A stretch of 54,742 bases of DNA from Fimbriimonadaceae bacterium (GCA_019694835.1 JAIBBE010000127.1:1-54742), one strand, 5' to 3'. Positions 9,327 through 19,068 are shown, counted from the stretch's first letter. The notes: generated by a model from the sequence alone, not told the origin. Made by a program: numbers and translations.

Positions 9327-9620
9327 CTATTCCGAGATCATGGGCCGCTGCTTGAACAGCATCCCACGGGGTCCTTTCCGTTCCCAGCGCCGCTTCTCGA
9401 TCCAACCCTTAAGCGCCGTCCCGGAAACGCGGTGGATCCGACCGCCGGCGACCACATCAAACCGTGTCTCCACCGATGGCACCGGTAAACCGCAGGCCGG
9501 ATTCCCGGCCACGTGCGTCACGTAGAGGTGGGCGGCATCGAAGCTGCTCGCGGCGAGGACGTCGAGGCTGTAGCGCCGTCCTTCGCTATCGGTTACCGAC
9601 ACTGTGCACCACTTCGCCAC
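9327..9620 (-). CDS. Conserved hypothetical protein
   Basis: A 97-residue protein read from GTG 9620 (VAKWCTVSVTDSEGRRYSLDV) to ILFKQRP-type C-terminal residues. The pattern of a short beta-rich start, SFDAAHLYVTH, then a second beta segment (FDVVAGGRIHRVSG) resembles small proteins I associate with Acidobacteria accessory regions; no function is known to me. The frame is open to 9923, but its upstream part is not protein-like, so I chose the start by family shape, not by a ribosome-binding site, which is not visible. It is followed closely by the 8920-9300 gene. Confidence 0.5.
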   Translation of the reverse strand: MAKWCTVSVTDSEGRRYSLDVLAASSFDAAHLYVTHVAGNPACGLPVPSVETRFDVVAGGRIHRVSGTALKGWIEKRRWERKGPRGMLFKQRPMISE

Positions 9621-10095
9621 CTGGACAGCATAGCGAATAAAAGGAGAAGATGGAACCGTCCGGCAGTTGTGTCGTGCTGGCGCGTTAACTACCGGCACTC
9701 GTCGCGCTGGGCTTCCACCTTGGTGAACTGGAGCAAGCTGCGCAACAGCGACAACGCCCGCCGCCCGGTTGCCGCCCGGTGCAAAGCAATCGAGCAGATT
9801 GGGCAGACAATACTCGCAGAGATAGACCTCCGGTGTGGCGCTGGTGACGCCCATGGCGGCATCCATGAGCACGTTGGGGATTGGCCGGCGCGGTTGCGTT
9901 TGCAGGAATACTACGGCCAGCATGCCGAGAAGCTTACGCCCCGATCGGGCTGGCGTCCTTGAGTCGCGCGTTCACCTGTTCGAGGTGGGCATCCAGCAGA
10001 TTCGTGGTGTGGGCTGCCATTCCAACGATTGTCTCTCCGGCAAGGGTGAACGGTGTTTGTAGCTCCGCTCCCCCACTGGCAGACAATAGAATGCA
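9621..10095. other. Stretch without a convincing gene
   Basis: Both strands have open frames here but none looks clearly coding. A minus-strand segment ending at 9934 (FTLAGETIVGMAAHTTNLLDAHLEQ) is the most protein-like and may be the tail of a small or decayed gene whose 5' end was replaced by the AT-hook copy at 10096. I see no hairpin or repeat of note. Confidence 0.5.
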
Positions 10096-10470
10096 ATGTC
10101 CTGCATAACCAACTGCCTCGAAGAACTCCGCGCCAAGCGCCAACAAGTGGATGAAGCGATCATCGCCCTCGAACGGCTCAGCGCTGGCGGTGGCGCCGTG
10201 AAGCGCCGCGGCCGGCCGCCCCAATGGCTACGAGCCGCCCAGGCGCAATCCAACGGCGACACCGACACCGCCCCCGCGGAACGAAAGCCGCGCGCCGTGA
10301 AGGCGGCGCCGAAGAAGGCGACGAAGCGCCAGATGAGCGCCGAGGGCAAGCTGGCCATTCAGGGCGTGGCGCTACGGCAGTGGAAGGCGGCGAACCCGGA
10401 GGCGGGTGAGGAGGACGTGGCGAAGCAGCGGGAGCGGATTCGGCAGCAGTTGGTGCGGAAGGGGGCGTGA
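10096..10470 (+). CDS. AT-hook small basic protein (complete copy 3)
   Basis: A 124-residue protein that is the only complete-looking copy of five. Residues 5-28 form a predicted helix or short coiled coil (LEELRAKRQQVDEAI). Residues 36-42 are KRRGRPP, a textbook AT-hook core that binds the minor groove of AT-rich DNA. A Lys/Ala-rich linker (RAVKAAPKKATKRQ) follows, then a helical C-terminal part (MSAEGKLAI...QWKAANPEAGEEDVA...RIRQQLVRK). Compared with the other copies it lacks one Val codon after AIQ. Family members are common uncharacterised chromatin-like proteins in soil bacteria; the binding role is inference. No good ribosome-binding site precedes the ATG, so the native 5' end may also be lost. 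Bases 10471-10655 hold nothing recognisable. Confidence 0.6.
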   Translation: MSCITNCLEELRAKRQQVDEAIIALERLSAGGGAVKRRGRPPQWLRAAQAQSNGDTDTAPAERKPRAVKAAPKKATKRQMSAEGKLAIQGVALRQWKAANPEAGEEDVAKQRERIRQQLVRKGA

Positions 10471-10655
10471 GGGGAAGGGATTGCTTCTTCACGGCGCGAA
10501 GAAAGCTCGGATGATGAAAGGTGACCTTTGCCTTCAGGCCAAGTGGGTAGTTTCTTGCGCGCTCTCGGCATTGCCTCTTCTCTATTCTTCTTAATGCCGC
10601 TTTCGGCTCGGTTGTTGAGAGCTGCAATACTTGTTCACGCCAGCTTCTTCTCAGA

Positions 10656-12480
10656 TCATGGTGCAAAGTACCCACTAACTTCGAGCAGCAGTTGGGTCGG
10701 TGCAGCTACTCGCACATCAACTGATCCAGTAGGTGAGGAAGGAACGATGCTGGCGTTGGCTACGGTTTGGCCCTGAAACGCATTCAGTTGCGATATGTTC
10801 GGCCAGACTGTGCCGGTAGGCCACAAGCTCAGATACGGCATAGGCCCACTGGGGATCACGGACACGTTAATCGCCCAGGCGTCAGCCGTGGTTGGCAACC
10901 CTGGGCACACCGCTGTTGGTATAGGCACCGACCGATCCGCAGATGGTGTGATTGCAGGCCCACCGAACGTTCCGCCGGATCGCCGCACTCTGCGTATCAA
11001 GGACACGACACTGAGGCACAGGGTAATAGCGGAGGCCCCGGCCCGTACCGTCATCCGGCGCGAAGTATCCGTTAACATCCAATATGAGATTTGTCCTATT
11101 AAATGAAAACACATCGATGCTCCCATTCGCGCTGGCGGGAACGATAGCGCTGTTTGCGACTGCATATCCGAAGTAAGCATTCATGTTGGAGATACTAGGT
11201 TGAGGCACACCTGTGGGGTAGGCTGTAATGAAGGCTACGGGATCTCCGTTTGTCAGATCGCCGGGAGCTAGCGTCATCTGCATCGAATATGCTGCTGCCG
11301 CTGGAATCGAGCAGGCTGGGCTTCCCGGAATTCGAATGGTACGATTCTCGCGAGCCTGGAACCTTTGATTCCCATAAGGTGGCGGCAGAGTGCTATATAC
11401 CGTCCCGCGGGTATCTACTGCACGGCATGGGCTGATTGGATAATACAGCAGTCCAGTTCCAATCGTATCTGTGAAGTACCCAGTTATGTCTATGATTAGA
11501 TTAGTCGCATGGGAGGTGAAAACCTGGATTCCACCCACCGCTCCTGCTTTAACAATGGCAGAGTTGGCGATATACCCGCCTGTTGTGGTTCGCACTGTGT
11601 AGAAAGGCGGCCGCGCCTCGCCAGCCGGCCACACGGTTACAAAGTCCACCGGCCCTGTTTGATTCTCTACCGTGTCGACGGTAATATTAAGAACGTATGC
11701 CTTTGCCGTAGATGGTATTGAGCATTCGGGTGAGGATAGCATCGGGATTGTCCTGATACTGCCCGCCGTAAGCAAAGGTGGCCCAAATGCGCCAGTTCTC
11801 GTGCCCGCATATGCTGCCCGTGTGTCCACCACTCGACAGGGAACCAAAGGCACGAAGCGTAGCCCCACGCGGGGGGCCTCCAACTTGCCAATTGCCGCCC
11901 GCGCAACACGCACTGTGAAAGGGCTTGGAAGGGTCGTGGCGCGTTCTAATGCAGCGCGGATACTGGCGCGAGACGCCGCATCGGACACCTTTGCATAATT
12001 GTCACTGTCGAGCATTCGGGACAGCGTCATAGCGGCTGAAGTAGTAATGAGTGGGTCATTGCTGTCAAGCTTCGCAATAACCCGATCCAGACCTGCCCTG
12101 CCGAATGCAGCGAGGGCATTAGTTACTATGCGTCCGGTCTGGATAATGTTGAGCAGATAAGGAATCGCCCTTGTGTCATTGAGTGCAGCAACCTCAGATA
12201 CCACATCGGCATAATACGTGGACCAGGCTTCGTCTTCCGGTCCAGGTTCTTGAGAATATTGCACTTCTGTACCCAGCAATTGAACCAGGGCGGACTTGGT
12301 CACATCGTCGCCAGGAAAGCGTCCTGTGGCTTTGAGATTGTAGAAAGCCGATTGACGGACCGCCGGGGAAGTATTAGCTAGATTGGCAAGAAGTGTTGAC
12401 GTATCTTGGGCTATTCCCAAATAGGGTACAACCCCTGCGATCACGAGCAAGTGCACTGCGGTCATGGTAGTGAACCTCAT
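10656..12480 (-). pseudogene. Secreted beta-sandwich repeat protein with one frameshift
   Basis: From ATG 12480: a signal peptide (MTAVHLLVIAGVVPYLGIAQ), a helical HEAT-like N-terminal region of about 200 residues, then three copies of a roughly 120-residue module. Each module begins PCRVVDTR-like, has a Cys near GxPACSIP, and ends LxxDxxGYFxP. This module is widespread in Solibacter-like secretomes. The third copy breaks at about 10975-10990: the first frame runs out at 10882, while the second frame from there resumes GGTFGGPAITPSADRSV and finishes with the canonical GYFAP at 10656. It overlaps the upstream peptidase gene by ATGA, with GGCGGG upstream, so translation is probably coupled. Sequencing error cannot be excluded. 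Confidence 0.75.
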
Positions 12481-14567
12481 TTGACATACCCGCCGTTGCT
12501 GGAGCGCCAGTCTGCATGAACGCATACGCAACGATCGGGCGTACAGCGACAGGGATATTTGCTCGTTTGCCCCTCAAGCCAATCGGCTCCAGCTTCCAGG
12601 GCAGCTTGATAGATCAACTGCCAGCCCTGCAGCGTCCTAGTCGGATTGTTAACATCAATTGCATCACCGAACATATGCCTGCTGCGACCCGCTGAACCAG
12701 ATACACCACGGTTCCTAACCGGATTGCGATATGCACTATTAACCACGACCGCACCAATGTTGTTTTCAAGCGTACGGAGTCCCTCAAGCATAGGCGTGCG
12801 TACTAGAGCCCAGTCATAATCACCAGTGCTTAGTCTTCGATAATTCTTGGTGAACTCCCCACACGTTGGAAGAAAATCGGGCAGATATCGTCTGTACTCA
12901 TCAATGATGCTATCTCGCTCATCGCTGCAACCCGCAAAGGTTAATGTTACCGGCACCGATACGCTGTTCATGGCATCGGCTGATGACATCAGGACCGACG
13001 ACGTATACACGCCTGCGGCCAAGCCGTTCGGTCTTATCGAAACCTGAAGGCTTATCGGTGTGGTCGCATTACGCGGCTCCACCGCAAGCCAGCTAGTGGC
13101 TTCGGATGACGGCTGTGCAGCAAACTGGATTTGAGATCCGTCGCTGGTAGAAACCAAAAGTGACTGCGAACCCGCCACGGAAGAAAACTGAAGCGTTGAT
13201 GGCGAAACGAGCAGCTGCGGCCGACTGACGGTCAGGGCCACGGGAACGGACACCGGAGTGTTGCTTGTTTCAGCGGAAGATATCACGATGCTCCCGTTGT
13301 AAACGCCTGGCTGTAAGTTGGGTGACACGGACACATAGAGACTCCTAGGCGTTGTTCCGCTTGCCGGCTGCATGAACAGCCAGTTACCCGATCCTGCCGA
13401 GACGGTTGCATTGAAGGACACCGCAGCGCCATTACTTGAGACATTCAGCTGCTGTGCCGCGATGGGCCCTATTGTTGACGTGAGGTAGTTGAATGATAAG
13501 CTTCCAGGCGCGACGGTGAGTTGCGGCAAAAGCGGAAGGTAGCTGCCGGTGAAGGAGATCGTGCCGCCAGCTGCAAGCGTTCTGGTTTCGCTCGGCGGCG
13601 TGGCATAGCCAGGGACAGCTCCGTACGTGATCGTGTAGGTGCCCGGTGGCGCATTGGTGTGAGTGTAAGACGCTTGGCCAGCGTGGCTCACGGGCCCCAC
13701 AAACGCAAAGGCAGCAGAGCTGAGGTTGGTGGTTACTACTATTGTTCCGGCCTGCATGGGTGCGTTGTCACATCCCGGGAACACTCCGGAGCCGCTACGG
13801 CACGTGACACCTGGCGGTAATGAGCCGAGAATGAGCTGACCAGATAAGTCTGCTGAGAACCTGCCGTCGATCGATGTATCCTGTGCGATTGCAGGGCCAC
13901 TATCGGAGCCGCGGTCCTGCTCTAGCCATGATTCGAGATGAACACTCACGAACCTTCCCGACTCAACCTCAAAACGCCCGGAAACCGTGGCTGTGCCCGG
14001 AAGTAAGCGGACATACGCGTCGTCCTTGATGAGAAAAGACTCAGGCTCCGGAGAAAACCGCGCATTGTTGCCAAGGTCTGCCCAAATGAATCTACGCTGC
14101 CTAAAAGCAAATCCCCCCACGGTCGTGAAAGTGGATTTGTATGAGATCGGAATAGAGATCCGTGAACCTGAGAGTGCCGAAAATGAAAAGACAAGCCAGT
14201 CATGAAGGCTTCCCATTGACAGCGAGCCCGTCCCGTATTCGAGCGTAAGCCGAGTACATGGAGGGTCACTGTTGTAAACCTCTTGACCAGAAAGGTAGGT
14301 TTTCACGCTTGCGGTTCCGATCGAGATGTCCGATCTGGCGGTACCAGTATACTTGGCACTAGCCATAGCAAGGGCCGAATGAGTCGTTCCATCTCTTACG
14401 GACTTGGCAGAGCCGTCTCGTGTCGAGAGTTGCGATATGCCGGTAGGTGAACAATTACTGGCAACCGCGATCGCCCCAGAGTCCATTGATCCAATGGGAA
14501 TACTCTGACTGTGCATTAAAGGGCATCCCAGAATGATGAGAAGCCCGAATGCGCATCGTCCTGACAT
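12477..14567 (-). CDS. Secreted M15-family peptidase with BACON-like modules
   Basis: A 696-residue exported protein from ATG 14567 (MSGRCAFGLLIILGC, then a signal cleavage region near MHSQS). After an unknown beta-rich region come a short linker and two BACON/Ig-like modules (about 325-545) nearly the same as those of the RHS protein. The C-terminal 150 residues match an M15_3 peptidase, the D-Ala-D-Ala carboxypeptidase/endolysin fold: zinc-site motif RHMFGDAIDVN and a final HADWR. Four Cys residues near the end (CRCTPDRCVC) are an unusual insertion just before the last His. It would act on peptidoglycan outside the cytoplasm. The frame is open further upstream to 14717, but that part is antisense to AT-hook copy 4. 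The 3' end overlaps the next gene by 4 bp. Confidence 0.8.
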   Translation of the reverse strand: MSGRCAFGLLIILGCPLMHSQSIPIGSMDSGAIAVASNCSPTGISQLSTRDGSAKSVRDGTTHSALAMASAKYTGTARSDISIGTASVKTYLSGQEVYNSDPPCTRLTLEYGTGSLSMGSLHDWLVFSFSALSGSRISIPISYKSTFTTVGGFAFRQRRFIWADLGNNARFSPEPESFLIKDDAYVRLLPGTATVSGRFEVESGRFVSVHLESWLEQDRGSDSGPAIAQDTSIDGRFSADLSGQLILGSLPPGVTCRSGSGVFPGCDNAPMQAGTIVVTTNLSSAAFAFVGPVSHAGQASYTHTNAPPGTYTITYGAVPGYATPPSETRTLAAGGTISFTGSYLPLLPQLTVAPGSLSFNYLTSTIGPIAAQQLNVSSNGAAVSFNATVSAGSGNWLFMQPASGTTPRSLYVSVSPNLQPGVYNGSIVISSAETSNTPVSVPVALTVSRPQLLVSPSTLQFSSVAGSQSLLVSTSDGSQIQFAAQPSSEATSWLAVEPRNATTPISLQVSIRPNGLAAGVYTSSVLMSSADAMNSVSVPVTLTFAGCSDERDSIIDEYRRYLPDFLPTCGEFTKNYRRLSTGDYDWALVRTPMLEGLRTLENNIGAVVVNSAYRNPVRNRGVSGSAGRSRHMFGDAIDVNNPTRTLQGWQLIYQAALEAGADWLEGQTSKYPCRCTPDRCVCVHADWRSSNGGYVK
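13461..13637. repeat. 177-bp segment shared with the RHS gene
   Basis: Partner of 4851-5027, gap-free over 177 bp with a modest number of substitutions. The same orientation (minus) and the same protein segment are involved. Confidence 0.8.
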
Positions 14568-14594
14568 CGGTGTGAGTATACATCTTGCGAGCCC

Positions 14595-14948
14595 TTGAAA
14601 GCGCCGTGTGATCAGATCCAGAACCTGGATGAAGCCATTGCCCTTCTCGAACGGCTCGGCGCTGGCGGCGCGGCCGTAAAGCGCCGCGGCCGGCGACCGA
14701 ATTGGCTGCGTGCCCATGCGGGAGCCAACGGCGAGACCGACACCGCCACCACGGAACCGAAGCCGCGCGCGGTGAAGGCCGCGCCCAAGAAGGCGAAGAA
14801 GCGCCAGATGAGCGCCGAGGGCAAGCTCGCCATCCAGGTTGGCGTGGCGCTGCGGCAGTGGAAGGCGGCGAACCCGGAGGCGGGTGAGGAGGACGTGGCG
14901 AAGCAGCGGGAGCGGATTCGGCAGCAGTAGGTGCGGAAGGGGGCGTGA
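14595..14948 (+). pseudogene. AT-hook small gene, copy 4 with a nonsense codon
   Basis: The frame runs from the helical N-terminus (LDEAIALLERLGAGG) through AVKRRGRRPNWLRA and KKAKKRQMSAEGKLAIQVGVAL to RIRQQ. There a TAG at 14928-14930 replaces the TTG (Leu) of copy 3, and the last codons LVRKGA then TGA follow in frame. The first 15 residues of copy 3 are absent, and only a TTG at 14595 could start it. The AT-hook core here is RRGRRP, a change in the central GRP. It abuts the 5' end of the divergent M15 peptidase gene. Confidence 0.7.
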
Positions 14949-15008
14949 GGGAAGGGAAGTGATTAGCGCCTACCCATAACGTCCCGCCCCCTATTAGGCA
15001 TCCGGCCT

Positions 15009-17363
15009 CTACCGATTCACTCGCCGAGCACGTGTACGGGTGTGCGGCTGAGGATACCCTTCGCGGTGCCTCTGGCGCTTCGGCACCGACAAATTACGGG
15101 AGTACGAAGCCTTTACCGCTCCTCCGAGAGTTGGCGTCAGAGAGAAGTGGAAGTACTCGGGCCGCTTGACGGTCAGTTCTCGGATTACCCTAGTCACGAT
15201 CGGCATCGCTGCGGTTGCCCCCTGAAATCCACGATTCATTTCCAGCGGCGTGTAGTCATCCATGCCCACCCATGCCAGGAACAGCAGATCCTTGTTCCCC
15301 AGTATGGAGACGAAGACCGCGTCACTTACGGCCCCGGTCCCCGTTTTGGCGAGTAACTCCCCAGCAGCCAGTCCGGTCTGTGCGACAGCTTGCGCAGCCG
15401 TGCCGTATGGCTGAACCGGTGCGGTCATGATTTGCAGTGCTTGCTCGGCTGCGTGCTTGGAAAAGGCCCTGCCTGCAGGGGTCAGATCTGGAGCGATTAC
15501 TCGGTCTGCGTTCCCCAAACGGCTCACCAGCACACGGTCCGGTAGTGTACCCTCGTTCGCCAGCGCGCTATACACCAGCGCCAAATCCAACATGCGAACT
15601 TCGCTCCCTTTTGAGCCGCCAATTGCCATACCGGCGTGTAGGTCCGGAGTGACATGCAGGAAATTCCGATAAAGCTGCTGCAAGTTCCGTAGCCCGATCC
15701 ATGAAGCCAACACTATCGGAGGGCAATTCGTGCTGCTCCCCATGTGGCGGTACAAGGTCGCTGATCCTCCGCAATGCCGTTTGGGGCGCCATTTTCCCTC
15801 AACTGCGTCGCGTGCCCCGTCCACCACAGTGTAGGTGTCTACCTCTCGCCTACGTGCGTGATCGACCGCCCACGCAAACACCAGCACTTTCATCGCGCTG
15901 CCTGCCGAGCGTGGCGTAAGCGCCCGGTTCAAAGTGCCCCGGCTGGTATTCCTACCACCAAGCAGCGCCAGGATTTCACCAGTCTGCGGATGAAGAACGA
16001 TCATTGTCCCCTGTAGATTGTCTGGGTTGGCAACGTGTAACTTGCTAGCAAGCCGCGCCAAATGATCCTGCAAAGCGTTCGTGGCCACCTGCTGTATTTC
16101 CAGATCCAGACTCGCGTGGATGCGTCCTTCGTGAAGGGGTACCTTTCCCGACAAAAGCATATCGAGGAAGTGCCCCGCAAGCTCTCTGCCTTGATCGAAC
16201 GGCGGCGCGGTACGCACCTGTAAAGGCTCATCCTTCGCCGACCGCAGCCTCTCCACAGGGTAGCGGTGCGGATATCTCCGGCCCATCTCATCCAGAATCG
16301 CATTGCGCGCTCGCAACAGCCGTCCGAGCCGCTGTTCTACACTCAAATGCCCCTGTTTCTTGAATAAACCTGCCGGTACCCACCGTCTCCACCACACAGC
16401 CGGCGGAGGCTCTGGCACAGATTCCTCCGGCATTCGCAAGAGCGCTCCGATATACCCTGACGGTGACGAAGTGATTACCGCCAGCGTCGCAGATTGCGCC
16501 CAAGACAAATCTGCCGCTTCCCGCACACCAAACAGAGCGCGGCCGAGAGCTGGGTACCCGATGATCTCTCTGCCTCGCACTGCGCCCAGTCGAACCTTGT
16601 TAAAGTACAACTCCGCCATACGTTCCCGTGGTACCCGCGCAGCTAGCGCGGACGCCACCCCAATCTCGCGCCATTTACGCAACCAACTACGGCTGCGGTC
16701 CCGCATTACACTATTTCTTGCCATCTGGCTGTAAAATCCGCTGGCGCCGCCTGCTCCGCCGAGGTGATAGGCTGCGCGCAGCATTGCCTGTGATGGCAAG
16801 TCTGGCTGCGTCCAAAAATCGTCGTCTTCGCGGATCACCACTGCATCCGCTAGCGCAGTACCACGAAATGCCTCCCACGTTCGAGGCAAGTAAAGCACCG
16901 ACACCGGCTGATTCCCTCGGTACTCCACACTTTCAATCAATTCCGATTCGAACTCCGCATAGGCGTAAGTGCGTCCGTCCGTGCCTTGAATGTGCACCGG
17001 TACGTTACCGTCAAAGTCGATCACGACGTTCGGAAACTCCGGCCACGAAGGATACAGAGTCAGCCTGGTCCTCGACAGCGAGAACGTGCCCCGCCCACCC
17101 TGATCAGTCTCTCGGTATCCATTCGCCAAGAGCTTGTCTCTTAGTTCCTTTATGCTCGCCGGGCGGCCTGCAGTGACGCGATGTGGCCTCGCGAACACGG
17201 TCACCGCCGGATCCGTAACCAACTGAGCTTCTCCCCCCGCGTCGATGAGGTCCGTGGCTTCCCAGTAGCTCACCACCGCTGCAGCCGAGATTGCGCTCAG
17301 TGTAAGGATAGCCACAAGGCCTGCCGCGAGAAACCCGATCTTGAAGGCGGAAAGCCTTTCCAT
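15009..17363 (-). CDS. Bifunctional penicillin-binding protein, divergent class A type
   Basis: A 784-residue membrane-anchored peptidoglycan synthase. It has an N-terminal membrane helix (about 8-32), an unknown 130-residue region, a glycosyltransferase-51-like domain (about 165-330) and a transpeptidase domain (about 430-735). The transpeptidase has all three motifs: SAMK, STN and KTGTG. The glycosyltransferase domain keeps REDDDF and RKWREI...ELYFN, but the usual GASTITQQ stretch reads GASGFYSQMARN, so its activity is doubtful. The start at 17363 is preceded by GGAGGAG. It is the last gene of a three-gene operon, 12 bp after a small membrane protein. A plasmid-borne PBP in this setting may be a dedicated output of the divergent RelA/SpoT-ATPase genes; that link is inference. 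Confidence 0.85.
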   Translation of the reverse strand: MERLSAFKIGFLAAGLVAILTLSAISAAAVVSYWEATDLIDAGGEAQLVTDPAVTVFARPHRVTAGRPASIKELRDKLLANGYRETDQGGRGTFSLSRTRLTLYPSWPEFPNVVIDFDGNVPVHIQGTDGRTYAYAEFESELIESVEYRGNQPVSVLYLPRTWEAFRGTALADAVVIREDDDFWTQPDLPSQAMLRAAYHLGGAGGASGFYSQMARNSVMRDRSRSWLRKWREIGVASALAARVPRERMAELYFNKVRLGAVRGREIIGYPALGRALFGVREAADLSWAQSATLAVITSSPSGYIGALLRMPEESVPEPPPAVWWRRWVPAGLFKKQGHLSVEQRLGRLLRARNAILDEMGRRYPHRYPVERLRSAKDEPLQVRTAPPFDQGRELAGHFLDMLLSGKVPLHEGRIHASLDLEIQQVATNALQDHLARLASKLHVANPDNLQGTMIVLHPQTGEILALLGGRNTSRGTLNRALTPRSAGSAMKVLVFAWAVDHARRREVDTYTVVDGARDAVEGKWRPKRHCGGSATLYRHMGSSTNCPPIVLASWIGLRNLQQLYRNFLHVTPDLHAGMAIGGSKGSEVRMLDLALVYSALANEGTLPDRVLVSRLGNADRVIAPDLTPAGRAFSKHAAEQALQIMTAPVQPYGTAAQAVAQTGLAAGELLAKTGTGAVSDAVFVSILGNKDLLFLAWVGMDDYTPLEMNRGFQGATAAMPIVTRVIRELTVKRPEYFHFSLTPTLGGAVKASYSRNLSVPKRQRHREGYPQPHTRTRARRVNR

Positions 17364-17375
17364 AAGCTCCTCCGA

Positions 17376-17621
17376 TTAACGGATGACGATAGTTTCCTGA
17401 GCAGGCTCGTTGATCACGACCACCTCGATTTTCGGCAGCTCTTGGGTGCGCAGAGCGCGATACGAATACACCGCGACTATTGTCGCCGGAATCACCCCCA
17501 ACCCCGCGAGTACCGGCAGTAGCTGCAGATGACGCAGCACTACCAACAGATACAGCGCCGTACTGCCGCAGAACAGCCCTGTTGCTACGCAGCAACCGAA
17601 AACGAATCGTAGAAAAGTCAT
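17376..17621 (-). CDS. Small two-helix membrane protein
   Basis: An 81-residue protein from ATG 17621, preceded by AGGA at seven bases. It has two adjacent hydrophobic helices (FVFGCCVATGLFCGSTALYLL and LLPVLAGLGVIPATIVAVY) and a short acidic/hydrophobic tail (KIEVVVINEPAQETIVI). It sits 19 bp after the upstream membrane gene and 12 bp before the PBP gene. I know no family. By position it may help assemble or regulate the PBP. Confidence 0.7.
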   Translation of the reverse strand: MTFLRFVFGCCVATGLFCGSTALYLLVVLRHLQLLPVLAGLGVIPATIVAVYSYRALRTQELPKIEVVVINEPAQETIVIR

Positions 17622-17640
17622 ACGCTCTTCCTTCTTCTCC

Positions 17641-19068
17641 TTAGGGGATACGTTCACACTGAATCACAAGCGGCTCTCCAGCCAACTGTCCTAGCAACGG
17701 CTCACCCGTGATCACCGGGCATTTCGTTGATGTCACGAAGGCCACGAAGCGGTAGCCGGCGGCTGCGAGCTTCTGCTCGATAGCATTGCGGAAAAAATGT
17801 TGTACTTGGTCGAACGACACCGCAGACAAGGCAGGCGAACGCTGCCACTCGATCTTCGCTGGCGCATGAATCGGGGGATCGAACTCAATGCGCACCACTT
17901 CCTGAACCACTGGCTGTCCTGTACCCGTCACGCCTGCGGCCGCTTGTCCGGTGGTGGTAGGTGCCGCTGCTTTTCCCGGGGCCGGGCTCGCTTTCGCCAT
18001 CACACCTGGGTCGTGGTACCAACTCCTTCGTAATGCGGCCAAGACCAGCACGCAGCTCTCACGCAGGCTGTCTATCCGTTCGTGCAGCCGAACACGCCGG
18101 TGCCGTAGCAGCAGCGCGCCCAACGGCAGGAACTCGATAAGCCCGGACAGCCCCACGCAAAACCACGCCGATAGATCTCCTGACCTCAAGGTCCCAAGGA
18201 AGTGCGTCAGCAGATCCGTCGTCGGTCGTGTGTACGGCTCCAACCACACTGCCTCGATGTTTTTGCTCATGGGCATAGTAGATATCAGTTGGTTCAGGTG
18301 CTCCACTGAGGAAGCTAGTACCTGCTCGTCTGTTTGCCGGTTACCACTCGGCCCGGTCGCCGGCATACTCGTGAACCCTACCTGTTCCTGCCACTTCGCT
18401 AATCGCTTGATCTGCTCAGGCAGTGCACGTTCCTGTGCCGTCGCCGTGTAGGGCCGCTGCTCCCGCTGAGCAGCATCCTTGTCTTCCCGGTATTGTGAGG
18501 CGTTTCCCCGGAGGTGGGCTAACTCCTCTGCACCGGTGTTCACCAACTCGGTCAGCTTCGCGGCCACCTTCCCACGCGTCTCGCGATAGTACCGTTCCCA
18601 GGCATGCTTCTCTAATTCCTTGAGGTCGGGAGCAACCGCGCCCGCATACAAACCAATCGATCCGAAAGCCAATGACACCGCGCAGAATGGCATCACTAGC
18701 ACCGAGATGAACAGTTTGCTTTGCCGCTCTTCCACTTTTACCGGCTGTCCCGCTAGGCGCCGGTGTCCCTCAAAGACCACCGCCGCGGCGGCGCCCGCGA
18801 ACATCTGCATCATGCCCCGCTCTCGCCCCAGCGCCGATGCACCCAGGTAGCCCGCGTAACCAACGACCCCCGTCAGCAAAAGTGCCGCCACGACGGCACC
18901 ACGTTCCTCAACCGCGACGACGCCACGCCGCAACATCGCCCCGATCTCTTCTAGCACATGCACCCAATCATAGGGCTGACCCCGGCGGCGGACGTTGACG
19001 ATCGCGATTGGCACCAGAACAAAGACCGCAAGAGTAGTGCAAAACACTAAGTTCAGAGGGTCCATCAT
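17641..19068 (-). CDS. Membrane protein of unknown function, first gene of PBP operon
   Basis: A 475-residue protein with predicted membrane helices at about 6-26, 57-80, 120-150 and 300-325. A long charged segment (about 150-285, helical and Lys/Glu-rich) lies between helices 3 and 4. A C-terminal soluble part follows a Pro/Ala/Gly linker (about 370-395). No family is recognised. The layout, a membrane bundle with a large helical loop, resembles a sensor or scaffold more than a transporter. Its start is 203 bp from the start of the RelA/SpoT-ATPase gene on the other strand, so the two operons share a control region. Confidence 0.75.
   Translation of the reverse strand: MMDPLNLVFCTTLAVFVLVPIAIVNVRRRGQPYDWVHVLEEIGAMLRRGVVAVEERGAVVAALLLTGVVGYAGYLGASALGRERGMMQMFAGAAAAVVFEGHRRLAGQPVKVEERQSKLFISVLVMPFCAVSLAFGSIGLYAGAVAPDLKELEKHAWERYYRETRGKVAAKLTELVNTGAEELAHLRGNASQYREDKDAAQREQRPYTATAQERALPEQIKRLAKWQEQVGFTSMPATGPSGNRQTDEQVLASSVEHLNQLISTMPMSKNIEAVWLEPYTRPTTDLLTHFLGTLRSGDLSAWFCVGLSGLIEFLPLGALLLRHRRVRLHERIDSLRESCVLVLAALRRSWYHDPGVMAKASPAPGKAAAPTTTGQAAAGVTGTGQPVVQEVVRIEFDPPIHAPAKIEWQRSPALSAVSFDQVQHFFRNAIEQKLAAAGYRFVAFVTSTKCPVITGEPLLGQLAGEPLVIQCERIP

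Noticed and set aside
9513..9962. 149-codon + strand frame
   Set aside because: It is largely antisense to the more protein-like minus-strand gene at 9327-9620 and has no ribosome-binding site or recognisable domain.
10096..14948. AT-hook copies as integron attC-bounded cassettes
   Set aside because: The repeats are protein-coding fragments of varying extent, not 60-140 bp imperfect palindromes, and the recombinase lacks a visible integron-integrase insertion.
15009..17363. PBP as a beta-lactam resistance gene
   Set aside because: Nothing in the sequence suggests altered drug binding; the operon context points to a dedicated physiological role.
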